Assembly (NCBI GenBank): GCA_020638675.1
Contig: JACKID010000001.1
Coordinates: 868,001-932,000, forward strand
Source of the DNA: Planctomycetota bacterium
GTDB taxonomy: Bacteria > Planctomycetota > UBA8742 > UBA2392
DNA: 64,000 nucleotides
Reading direction: 5' to 3'
Numbering within the stretch: position 1 is the stretch's first letter; each line of letters begins with the position of its first letter. Made by a program: the position numbers and the translations under genes. Below are positions 33,310-44,600 of the stretch, piece after piece. The notes under the pieces are model-generated. The model was not told where the DNA came from. It was given only the letters and a program-made list of their open reading frames with translations, and did no database searches.

Positions 33310-35547
33310 ATGAAACACCGACTGCCTTTCCTGGTTGTTCTTGCGGTGCTTGTCTTGGCCGGACTTTCAATTTGTCTGTTCTTCTTGCCGAAGGACGGTG
33401 CATCGAACGCCGACGGTGGACATCCGCCCGGCAAGCCTTTGCCCGCACCACAGACGGAACGGATTCATTCGGACGACGCTGCCGAATTGCTGGATGCTCT
33501 CGGAAGAGAGGGGATACGCGTCGTCCCCGCCGTCAAGTCCAGCGGAGACGGCTTTGTGAAGATCACTGCAGAGCTTGTCTCAGTGGCGGAGCTGGATCGA
33601 CCGGTGGTCGTCGCGGGCGTGCCAGGCGCATCCGAGTTTCAGAAAGTGGAGAGTACGACAGCGGAATTCTGGTTCCCGTCGGGTGCGACAGTGCTGATCA
33701 GCGGGTCAGCGGCAGGCCATTTTGCCGCGCGTCGAACGATCACCGCTACGGAGGGACTGCACTGTGTGCTGGAGATCGGTCCCTACGGTGAAGTATCCGG
33801 CATCGTGCTCATGCCGGACGGCTCCGGTGCGGAGGGCGCCTATGTGGAGCTTGGTCCGGCCGACGAATCTGCGGAATTGAAGATGCGTACGACCATGGCG
33901 GAAAAGGGCGGCGTTTTCATCTTCCGGAAGGTGCAGCCGGGAAGATACGTCATCCAGGCGCGCAAGCGCCCACTGGCGCCGTCCCAAACTCGCGTGGTTA
34001 CAGTTCTCGCACTTGAGTCGATTCAGAATTTCAATCTGCAGCTTTCCGATATGCCCAGTCTGCAGGGGCTCGTGGTGGACGCCGAAACCGGTGCGCCGCT
34101 TGCATTGGCACGTGTGGAGGCGGTGGCCGCGGATGGGCCGACAATCGGCGAGGCCGTCACGAATGAAGATGGCGGGTTTGATTTCAGCTTGCGGCGAAAA
34201 GCCGACGCCGTACGCCTGGCAGTCCAGCGCATTGGCTATGCGGCCGTCGTTCTGGATACGCCCCTGCCGGCAAGCGGTGATTTGCGCGTAGGTCTAAGGC
34301 CGGTGGGGGACTCGCTAACCGTGAAGGTCCTGGACAAGACCTCCGGGATGCGGCTGGCGGGTGCCGAGATATCACTGACTGCAGAGGTCCAGGCCGGAAA
34401 CGATGGCCCACCGGCGCTGACAGCCACCACCGGTGCCGACGGGCTGGCATTCTTCCCGCGAATCGGCATTGGCAATCATTGGGCAGAGGCAACTCTGCCG
34501 GGGTACATTTCGAACGAGCGTCGCTTCACGGTGGACCAGGGAATGGGCGCCGTGAGCGTTACCCTTGAACTGCAGCCGGAGAGCACAGTCCATGTCGTCT
34601 TCGCCGATCCCTCGGGCCGCCCTCTGGCGCGGGAGGTAAGCAACACGTTCTGGCTGCTGTATCCGAGAGCCAGACAATTCGACCGCAAGCTCGATCTACC
34701 GGCGGATCTGGCCTTTGGCGCCGGGCGGCAAGGGTTCGAGTTTGGCGCGGTTCCACCCGGCGAGTATGACCTTTACGTTTTCGCCGCCGGGTTCCTGCCT
34801 GCGCGTCACCTCATTGTCGTGCCGGAGGGGGGCGCAGTGGACACTGCAATTGTCTCGCGCCTCGTCGCCCGAGAGCCGCACCCCCTGACGATCGAAAAGA
34901 GCGCCGAATTGAGTGTCCTCCGGGGCGCGCAACCAGAGTTGCCGCCAGCGCGCAAGTCCGGCGACTTGCGCGGTGTGAATACGCAGCCGCTGATCATTGA
35001 GGGGTCCATAGAACGCGGTGCGGCCCGGATGGTCGCGCGCATGCTCGCCACTGGCGAATTCTCTGACAGCTACTCCGAGGTGCCGGTCGCCTGGCACGAG
35101 GGTTGGACGAGTACGCCGAAGCTCGATGCGCGAGATGGAATTACCCTCGTAATGCCAACCGGCCACGCAATCGTGTGCCACCCCAAGGGAGACGATTCGT
35201 CCAGGGTTGAGCCGGTGTTTGCGGGTTTGGCGTCGATCTCCGGCACGTTGGACTTGTCGGGTGTCTCCTTGCAAGAGGGCGAAACGCTGCTGGTCGCCGC
35301 TTGCCCCGTGGGCAGCGCGAATGAGCCTCTTCCGGCGATCAATGCGATGGACTGCACTTGGACGCCGGTTGCGCGCGATGCAGCGGAGTATCGGCTGAAT
35401 TACTTGCCGGCAGAGGACTACGTCGTGCTGTTGTTTACGGCGCCGACCGGGACACCCGATGGCACGCACACCTGGAATGGAACGGACTATTACGTTCCAG
35501 TCACACTCATGCCCGGTAGCAACCAGCGAGTCGACCTGCCCAAGTGA
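33310..35547 (+). CDS. Membrane-anchored protein with carboxypeptidase-regulatory-like repeats
   Basis: 745 residues. An N-terminal hydrophobic segment (LPFLVVLAVLVLAGLSICLF) without an obvious cleavage site serves as signal or anchor. Several Ig-like/carboxypeptidase-regulatory-type units follow: GEVSGIVLMPDGSGAEGAYV, SLQGLVVDAETGAPLALARV, DSLTVKVLDKTSGMRLAGAE and FGAVPPGEYDLYVFAAGF. Such domains are structural parts of exported proteins. The C-terminal 200 residues are unrecognised. It ends at a bidirectional terminator shared with the convergent giant protein. Confidence 0.8.
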   Translation: MKHRLPFLVVLAVLVLAGLSICLFFLPKDGASNADGGHPPGKPLPAPQTERIHSDDAAELLDALGREGIRVVPAVKSSGDGFVKITAELVSVAELDRPVVVAGVPGASEFQKVESTTAEFWFPSGATVLISGSAAGHFAARRTITATEGLHCVLEIGPYGEVSGIVLMPDGSGAEGAYVELGPADESAELKMRTTMAEKGGVFIFRKVQPGRYVIQARKRPLAPSQTRVVTVLALESIQNFNLQLSDMPSLQGLVVDAETGAPLALARVEAVAADGPTIGEAVTNEDGGFDFSLRRKADAVRLAVQRIGYAAVVLDTPLPASGDLRVGLRPVGDSLTVKVLDKTSGMRLAGAEISLTAEVQAGNDGPPALTATTGADGLAFFPRIGIGNHWAEATLPGYISNERRFTVDQGMGAVSVTLELQPESTVHVVFADPSGRPLAREVSNTFWLLYPRARQFDRKLDLPADLAFGAGRQGFEFGAVPPGEYDLYVFAAGFLPARHLIVVPEGGAVDTAIVSRLVAREPHPLTIEKSAELSVLRGAQPELPPARKSGDLRGVNTQPLIIEGSIERGAARMVARMLATGEFSDSYSEVPVAWHEGWTSTPKLDARDGITLVMPTGHAIVCHPKGDDSSRVEPVFAGLASISGTLDLSGVSLQEGETLLVAACPVGSANEPLPAINAMDCTWTPVARDAAEYRLNYLPAEDYVVLLFTAPTGTPDGTHTWNGTDYYVPVTLMPGSNQRVDLPK

Positions 35548-35642
35548 GTGAGTTCGCAAGCCCAGGGGTTTGGCCGGCAATCCCGCATGCTGGCGCAGCT
35601 GTCCGATCGTCGTAGAGAAGCGTTTAGGCCCGAACGAAAGAA

Positions 35643-35677
35643 AAAGGGGCAGCGGCATGGCCGCTGCCCCTTTGTTG
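35643..35677. terminator. Bidirectional terminator between convergent genes
   Basis: A perfect 14-bp stem aaaggggcagcggc/gccgctgcccctttt-type (35643-35656 with 35660-35673) and a 3-base loop, flanked by A-rich and T-rich ends on the two strands. It lies 96 bp after the stop at 35547 and 16 bp before the stop of the giant gene. Confidence 0.85.
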
Positions 35678-35688
35678 CTGAATTGCTT

Positions 35689-38600
35689 CTAGGCCTGCTT
35701 GCGTCCGCTGACCATGCGGATGCTTACGGCCAGTGTCGCCAGTGCGCCGAGCAGCAGCAGCCAGCTTGCGCCGGTGCCCTCGGTCGTGGAGCACTTGCTG
35801 TCGTCCTTGCCGCCGGTCTTCTTCTTCACGCCCGTGCCTTCGATGGTGATGTCGAAGTTCGGAGTGTCCGGGTCGTTGCTGACAATCGTGAACGTCACGC
35901 TGAACGCGCCGCTTGCGGACGGCGTGACCGACAACATCACTTCCGTTTCCGAGTTCGGAGCAACCGGCGATGCACCCGCCGAAACCAGTGCGCCGACGCA
36001 GTTGGTTTCAAGCGACGGCGTCACGGCCGTGATGCTCAACTGGCCGGTGCCGGTGTTGCGCACGAACACGGAGATCGGGCGGGCCGCGCCGTTGGTGGAG
36101 TTGCCGATCTGGATCACCGCGCCGTTGGTCTGCGGCGTGTACTGCGGGTACTCAACCTGGATGTCAGGCTGCGGGCCCGTACCGGTGATGTTGATGTAGT
36201 ACTGCGACTCGGTGCTGTCGTTGCTGTCGACGCGCAGGATGGCGGACAACGCGCCCGTGCTGAGCGGCCTGATGCCGATCAGGAACGTGTCATCGTCCTG
36301 CGGGGCCACGTTGCTCTGCGGCATGGCAAGGACGTGGACCTCGCAGTTGGTCTCGCCGAATACCCGGACCGGTGACGTCAGGTTCAAGGTGCCGGTTCCT
36401 TCGTTGCGGATGCGGTACACGAAGGTCGAGAACAGGCCGGCCGGCAGGTCGCCGACGTCGTCGGTTCCGCCGCTCGCGATGTCCGTACCGTTGCGGTCGA
36501 TGGTGATCTCCGGCGCGATGGTGCTGGTGCCGAGGCCGACGACCGTCACCATCAGCGGCGATTCGTCTGCGTCGTTGGTGACCAGCACGAAGTCGAACTG
36601 GAAGGCGCCCGGCGTAAGCGGCTGGACGTCGATCCCGAACGGCGTCATCTGGCCGGCCGTTACGGTTGAACTCGGTGTGACGGTGACCACCACAACCGCG
36701 TTGATCACGTTTGTGATGCTGATCGGGTTGGTGACGGTCATCAGGGCCGAGCCCACGTTGCGTGCCTCATAGAGGAAGGTTGTGTTGCTTCCGCTGGGGA
36801 TCAGCCCGACGTTTTCGGTGTCGCCGGGTGACAGGATGCGTCGGCCGAACAGCTCGAGCTCAGGCGTCGCCGAGGCTGTCGCGGTGCCGGTGGCGTAGAA
36901 CACGAAGCTCGCCTCATCCGGGTCATCGCTGTCGATCTGGATGATGTAGGAGAACGGGCCCGGGACTGACGGCAGGATGTCCAGCGTCAGGCTGGCGCTG
37001 CCGCCCGAGGCAATCGTGGCCGCCGGCGGCGTGGCAACGACCATGCAGTTCGTCTCACTCACGACCGACACGGCCGGGGCGCCGAAAGTCAGCGTGCTTC
37101 CGCCGACGTTCTTGATCGTGTAGGTGCGTCCGCTGGTGACGCCGGCCGGGATGCTGCCGACGGTGTCCGTGCCCTGGTCCACGATGTTGTCATAGAAGCC
37201 GCGGCTGAGCTGGATGTCCGGCGCGTCAACGGCCGTGCCCTGGACGCTGACGTCGTACGGGTTTTCGTCCGCGTCGTTGTTGGCAATGCTGACGTCGACG
37301 CTGAAGTTGCCGGCCGACAGCGGGCGCAGCCAGAGCACAAAGGTGGTGCTCGAGGTTGCGCTGATCGGGCTGATGGCCTGGTGGGTGATGTAGGCCTCAC
37401 AGTTGGTTGCACCGCTCAGCAGCACCGGGTCCGGCGTGCTGGTCAGGTTCAGGACGCCGTTGCCGAGGTTCTGCACGGTGTAGAGGAAGCTGTACGGCGT
37501 CAGGGCGCCGAGGCTGCTGCCCACGGTGTCGATCGCCCCGTCGGCGATCGGGTTGCCGGTGACCCGGAACAGTCCGATTTCGCCGGCCGTGGTGATGGTG
37601 ATGTTGAAGTTCTGCGGGGCGCTGGTGTCGGTGCCGCCGCCGTTATCCTGCAGCTCGATGCTGATGCTGGCGGTACCGGCGACGTTGGCGGCCGGCGTGA
37701 AGGTCAGTGTGCCCGCCGCGCTGATAGCGGGCTGCGTGGCGAACAGGCTGGGGTTGTTGTTGCTGATGACGTTGAACGTCAGGCTCTGGCCGGATTCGTC
37801 CGCCGGGCCTGCGCTGATGGCGGTTGCCCAGCCGGCGATCGACTGTGCGCCCTGGTCCCAGGCCACGGTGATGTCCGAGCCCTTGGTGAAGGACGGCGGG
37901 TCGTTGACGGCCGCGACCTGCACCTGCGCCGTCTGCGGCGGGGTGGAAGCCAGCGCGCCGTCCCAGGCGACGATGGTGAAGGCGTTGATGACGCCGTTCA
38001 GGTTCGACGGCGGGGTCCAGACGAGGGTTTCACCGCTGGCGATCGTGGTCGTGCCCGGCACCACAGGTACCGAGTTCTTGGTCAGGGTACCGGCGATGAC
38101 GCTTTCGATGCGGAAGTCGATGGTGGCGTTGTCCACGTCGGCCTCGTTGCCGGCTGCCTGCAACTGGGCGTAGGTGATGGTGTGGGCGGTGTCTTCGGTC
38201 GCGCCATTGTTGAGGATGGCGAAGGTGGTCATGGTCGGGGCGTCATTCACCGGCGTGACCGTGAGCGTGAACACGGCCGACAGCGCCGAAGTATCCGCGC
38301 CACCGTTGGCCGTGCCGCCGTTGTCCTGTACCTGCACCTGGAAGGTGGCCGAGCCGTTGGAGTTCAGCGCGGTCTCAAAGGTCAGGGCGCCCGCCGCGTT
38401 GATGGACGGCGCGGTGGTGAACGTCAGGCCCGTCGGGGTCAGGTTCTGGATGGTGTAGGCGACGGCCGCCTGCCCTGACTCGTTGGCCGGGCCCGCGTTG
38501 AGACCGACGAAGTTGGCAAAGGTCTGCGGACCGGCGTCTTCGTTGATCGTCGGGCTGCTGCCGCCGGTGACGCTCGGGGCGTCGTTGACCGGGTTGACGG

Positions 38601-41600
38601 TGATGGTGAATGTCTGCGGGGCGCTGGTGTTGACGCCGCCGTTGGCCGTGCCGCCGTCGTCCACCAGCATGACTTCGAAGGTGGCCGTGCCGAAGGCGTC
38701 CGCCGCGGGCGTGTAGGTCAGGTCGCCCGCCACGCTTACGGCCGGCGGGGTGCTGAACAGGGCGGCGTTGGTGAGCACGTTGACGATGTAGCTCTGGGTG
38801 CTCTGGATCGGGGAGTCTTCATCCACCGGGCCGTAGTCCACGCTGGTGATCCAGCCGTTGACCGTGGCCGCGCCGGAGTCTTCGTTTACCGCGGCCGGGT
38901 TGCCCGCAGAGGTGTAGGTCGGTGCGTCGTTGACGGCCGTCACCGTGATGGTGAACGGGCCGATGACGTTGGAGGTGTCGATGCCGCCGGTGGCCGTGCC
39001 GCCGGTGTCCTGGACGGTGGCCGAGAAGGTGGCCGTGCCGTTGGTGTCGGCGGTGGCGGTGTAGTGGAGGTTGCCGTTGTTGTCGATCGTCGGGCCCGAC
39101 AGGAAGGTCAGGTTGCCCGAGGTCGTGGTGACGCCGCTGACGACGTATGCCAGCACGGTCTGAATCGTCTGCTCGTTCGGGCCGGCGATGAAGTTGGCCC
39201 AGTTCGTGACCGTTACCGCACCCGCGTCCTCAAGCGAGGCGGCCGGGTTGCTGGCCGTGAAGCTGGGCTGGTCGTTTACGCCCTCCACGAAGATCTTCAC
39301 CTGCACTGCGCCGTTGACCGGGAAGCTGGAAAGCGCACCGTCCCAGGCGGAGATGGTGAAGGCGTTGAGCGTGCCGAACTGGTTGGAGGCCGGAGTCCAG
39401 GTCAGCGTGTCGGTCGCGCCGAACACGTTGCCGACAGCCGCGCCACCGTTGAGCAGCAGCGTGCCGCTGGAGATGGCCTCGATCCGGAAGTTGATCGGCG
39501 TGCTGTCGATGTCAGCCTCATTGGCCGAGGCCTGCAGCACGGCAAACGGTACGACGATCGGCGAGTCTTCCGGCCCGCCAAACAGGGTGCTGACAAAGGT
39601 CAGGGTCGGCGCGTCGTTCACGCTGCTGACGCTGATCGTGACGTTCAGCGGGGCGCTGGTGTCGACGCCGCCGTTGGCAGTGCCGCCGTCGTCCTGAACG
39701 GTGATGGTCACCGTCGAGACACCGGAGGCGTTGCCGGCCGGCGTGAAGCTGAGCTCGCCGGTCGTGGGGTTCAAGCTCGGGCCGGCGCTGAAGAGGCCGC
39801 CGTTCGTGACGTTCGTGATCGCGAAGGCCAGTGCCGACTGGCCGCTTTCAGTGCCCGCGCCGCCGGCAGCCGCCATGGAGGCCCATGCCGTCGGACCGTA
39901 GGCGCCGCTGTCTTCGAGGACGTTGATGTTGGAGGCGGCGACGGTCGGGGCATCGTTCACCGCGGTCACGTCGATGCTGATCTGGACCGGCGCGGCCGAA
40001 GTCGCGCTGCCCGGGGTGCCATCGTCGATTGCCTCAAGCATGAAGGCCGCGATGCCCGCGCCGTTGGCATTGGCATCGGCCTGCCAGCGGAGGATGTCGC
40101 TGCCGTCGATGACCTGGTTGGTGTAGGCCACGAACACGAGGCCCGTTCCCGTCTGGTCAATCTTCAGCGTGCCCGAGGTAACGCTGGTCGCGCGGAAGCC
40201 GACGACATTGCCGTCGACGTCGCTGGCCCCGGTTGTGGTCTGCAGGTCGCTGAAGACCATGTCGAACGGCGTGTCTTCGAGCGCGGAGGCGGCCACGGTG
40301 CCTGCTGACAGTGTCGGCAGGTCGTTGGTCGGGGTGATGGTGATGGCGAACGCAAGCGGTGAGCCTGCGCTGCCCAGCGTTCCACCCGCACCGTCCAGTA
40401 CGTGGAAGGTGAACGAATCGCTGGTCGTTTCGCCGGCGTTGTGGGTGTAGCTCAGGTTGCCGACGTCGATGTCGCTCTGCGTGAAGGTGTTGCCGACGCT
40501 CAGAGTGCCGGGGCCGACCAGGTCAAGCGTGCCGTTGGCCGGGACGCTGTCTAGCACGTACTGGATCGCGCCCGGGGCCTGCTCGGGGTCAGTGACCTGC
40601 AGGCTGGTGTTCGGGATACCGACCGTGCCGCCTTCGCTGACGGTGGCGCCGGCATTGACTGCCAGCACCGGGTCGTCGTTCGCCGGCGAGACGTCCACGG
40701 TCACATTGACGGCCGGGTTGCTGGAATCCAGCAAGCCGTCCCATGCGAGGATGCTGAATGCATTCAGGGCCGCGCCGTTGGCGTTGGTTGCGGGGGTCCA
40801 CTCAAGCTGGCCGCCGCTGAAGATGGTGGTGCCTGCGACAACCGGGTTGCCGTTCATCGTCAGGGTACCGGACAGGATGTTCTGGATGCGGAAGGTGACC
40901 GCGTCGCCGTCTACGTCGGCCTCATTGGCGGCCGTCTGAAGGGCGGCGAACGTGATCACGTACTGGGTGTCTTCAGTTCCGCCCGCGAAGTTGGCGACCG
41001 AAGTGAGTGTGGGCGCGTCGTTCACGCTGGTGATGGTGATGGTGAACGTCTGCGTCGCGGAGGTGTCCGTGCCGCCGGCATTGTCCGTCACGCTGACCTT
41101 GAAGGTGCTGGTGCCGTGGGCGTCGGCCGCCGTCGTGAAGGTAAGGTCGCCGCCATTCGTCACATCCGGCTGCGTTGAGAACAGCGCGGCGTTGCTGATT
41201 GCGCTGATGTTGTAGTCCAGAACCGCCTGGCCCGATTCATTCGCCGGGCCGGCCGTGAAGCTGTTGATCCAGCCGATGATCGAGACAGCGCCGGCATCTT
41301 CGGGCACGGTCACGATCGTGTTGGCCGCCGATACAGTGAAGCTGGGTGCGTCGTTTACCGGCGACACAGTGAGGGTGAAGACGGCTGAGGGCGCCGAGGT
41401 GTCGACGCCGCCGTTGGCCGTGCCGCCGTTGTCCTGCACGGTGACCTGGAAGGTGGCCGAGCCGTTTGAATCCGGCGCGGTCTGGAAGCTGAGGGCGCCG
41501 GCCGCGTTGATGGTCGGTGCGGTCGTGAAGGCCAGGCCGCCTGCCGGCGTCAGGTTGACGATGGTGTATCCCAATGCCGCCTGTCCAGCCTCGTTGGGCT

Positions 41601-44600
41601 GTCCGGCCGACATACCGACGAAGTTGGCGATGCTCTGCGGGCCTGCGTCTTCGTTGACGGTCGGGTTGCTGCCGCCGGTGACGGTCGGCGCATCGTTGAC
41701 CGGGTTGACGGTGATCGTGATGGTCTGCACCACCGAGGTCGCACCCGGGGCGCCGTTGTCCGTGACGGTCAGGTCAAAGGTCGAGGTGCCGAAGGCGTTT
41801 GCCGCCGGCGTGTAGCTGAGCTGTCCGGCCAGGTTGACCGTCGGGAGCGCGCTGAACAGTGCCGCGTTGCTGATGTTTGTGACGTTGAATGAGGCAGGCA
41901 CCTGCGAAGCCTCATCAACGCCGCCGCCCGGGTTGAAGCCGGCAGGCAGCGTGATCAGGGTGTAGCTGGCCGCGCCCGAATCTTCGTTCACGGCGGGCAC
42001 AGGCGTGTTCGCCGTCAGCAGCGGCACGTCGTTCACGGCCGCGATTACCAGCGTGAAGGTGGTCGGGTTGAGCCAGGTGTCGACGCCGCCGGTTGCGGTA
42101 CCGCCGTTGTCCCGGACCGTCACGGTGAAGTCAACCGCACCGTTGGCATTGGCCGCGGGGGTGAATGACAGGTCGCCGCTGTTGTTGACCGTAATGCCGC
42201 TGGTCAGCAATGCCGCGCCTGAGGTGATGTTGACGGTGTAGCTTAGGACGGACTGCAAGCCCTCATTGGCCGCGCCGGCGTTGAATACGGCCCAGCCGGT
42301 CTGGGTCTGCGGGCCGGCGTCTTCCAGCACGGAAGTCGGGTTCAGCGCGGCGAATGACGGTGCGTCGTTCACCGACTCGACGAACACGCGGCCTTGCAGC
42401 TGCGTGAGCGAGGGAAGCAGCCCGTCGTGTGCGCGTACGTCAAAGGCGACGATCGTGCCGTTGGTGTCCGCCTGCGGCTGCCACTCGAGATAGTCGCCGG
42501 GGAAGAACAGTGAGGAAGCCCCGACTAGCGCGCCGTTTACCCACACGGAGTTCGGAAGCGCCGGGAAGATCTGGAAGCCGACCGGTGCGCTGTCGACGTC
42601 GGCCTCATTGGCGGCCGCGGCGAGGGTGGCAAAGTCGATGTAGATCAGCGTGTCTTCAGGGCCGCCGAACACGGTGTTGAGCACGCTGAGCGTCGGTGCG
42701 TCATTCACCGGAATCACGGTGATGGAAGTGTTGCGGGTGTCGGACATTGCGCCGCCCAGGCCGGAAGCGCCCTGGTCGTTGATCGTGAACGCGGCGGATG
42801 CCGGGCCGTTGTAATTGAGGAAGCCGCGATAGTTCATCGTGGCAATCGCAGCCTGGACGTTCGCCGTACTGCCCGAGAAGTCGAGCAGCGAGGTGCCGTT
42901 CAGCGTACCGCCGTTGAACGTGAGCCCGGTGGTGCTGGCAAGCGTGATCGTGCCGTTGGTGCACGACAGCGTCACGCGGACGGGGCCAGCGCCGCCGTCA
43001 ACGTCGGTGAACGAGTATGACAGCGGGATATCCGTGTCTTCGTTGCCGCTGGTGTTCAGCGTGCCGCCTGCAACCGGGGCGTCGTTGATCGCCGTGACGT
43101 CAACGGTCACCTGCACGGTGTTGATTGCCGGGTCGATACCGTCGTGCGCGCTGACGGTAAATGCGTTCAGCGCAAGCCCGTTGGCGTTGAAGGCCGGCGT
43201 CCACGTTACGGACTGGCCCGGGCCGACAATCGTGATGCCGAAGGTGATCGGGCCGCCGCTGTAAGTCAATGAGCCGGAGCTCAGGGCCTCAAGCCGGAAG
43301 CCGATCGGGTCGCCGTTGGCGTCCGCCTCGTTGCCGTTGGCGATCATGTCTGCGTGCGTGATGACAATGGAGGTGTCTTCGTTGATCGGGCCGAACGTCG
43401 CCATGGTCGTCATGGTCGGCGGGTTGTTGTAGCCGAAGAACACCAGGCCAACGCGCGCGTCGTCCACCTTGTGGAAGACCTTGCTTTCCAGTGCATTGCG
43501 CTCGGCCGTATTCATGGCCGCCGGAAGCACGCCGTTGAACGTGTTGTTCGAGCCGTCGAAGTTGGTGTCGAAATCGCCCGGCGTCGGCGGAGTGCCGCCC
43601 GCGATGAACGTAGGCGCCAGGTAGAACGGAGAGCTGCCGGTCTGGAACTGCAGACGCAGGTACTGGGCCAGGGCGCCGTCGAAGATGTTCGGCAAAGCAA
43701 CGGTGCCCATCGTGATGGTGCCCCACGCGCTGCCGATGTCGTCGTTCTGGTCCTGGAAGTCAACCGCACGGCCCGATGCGCCTGCGGCGTTATTGAATGC
43801 ATTGCCGCGGATCGTGATGTCGTTGGCGGGGTTTGGGTTCGGCGCACCGGCTGTCTCGTAGCCGCTGCTGACCAGGATGTGTGTGAAGTTGGTTGCGCCC
43901 GCCGCCGGCGTAAAGTTGTTGCTCTGGATGTCGACGGTGTCGCTTGCGCCGCTCAGGATCGCCACGTTCTCGTGGCCGGTGAAGGTGTTGCCGATGAAGG
44001 TGACAGCGGCCTGATTGACGAACTTCAGGTACGCGCTGGTGAAAGTCGTCGCTGCGCTCAGCGGTGCGAAGGTGTTGGCGGTGAAGTCGACAGTTGAGAT
44101 CGGGTCGAATACTTCGACGCCGGCGCCGTTAAAGGTGTTGTTCGAAATCTGCAACCCGCCAACGGCATTGGATGAATCGGTCAGCAGGTCCCGCCCGAAT
44201 GCACGGATCCTGTTGCCAAGAACGGGTGCACCGCCGCCGACAGTTCCGCCGTTGCCGATCAGGAGCAGCCCGGTTTCAAATGACGAAGTGCCGGTCACGA
44301 TTTCATTGCCCTGGATTGTCGGGACTCCCAACGGAGCGTTGATCCGCACGCCGTAAGTACCGGCGGGCGTGCTGCCCGGCGTAACGCTGTCGTTTGCGGT
44401 GATGAGGTTGTTCGACAGCATCACGAAGCCGAAGGTCGACTCGATGCCGCCCGCCGCGAAATTCACGTCCACGTCGAGCGCGAAACCGTCAATCGAAACG
44501 TTGTTCGCCGTGATCGTGAACAGCGCGACACCCGGCGCACCGCTCGTGGAGGTAAGGACCGATTCGGTCGCCGAGCGCCCGACAGCCGTGACGCCGGTCT

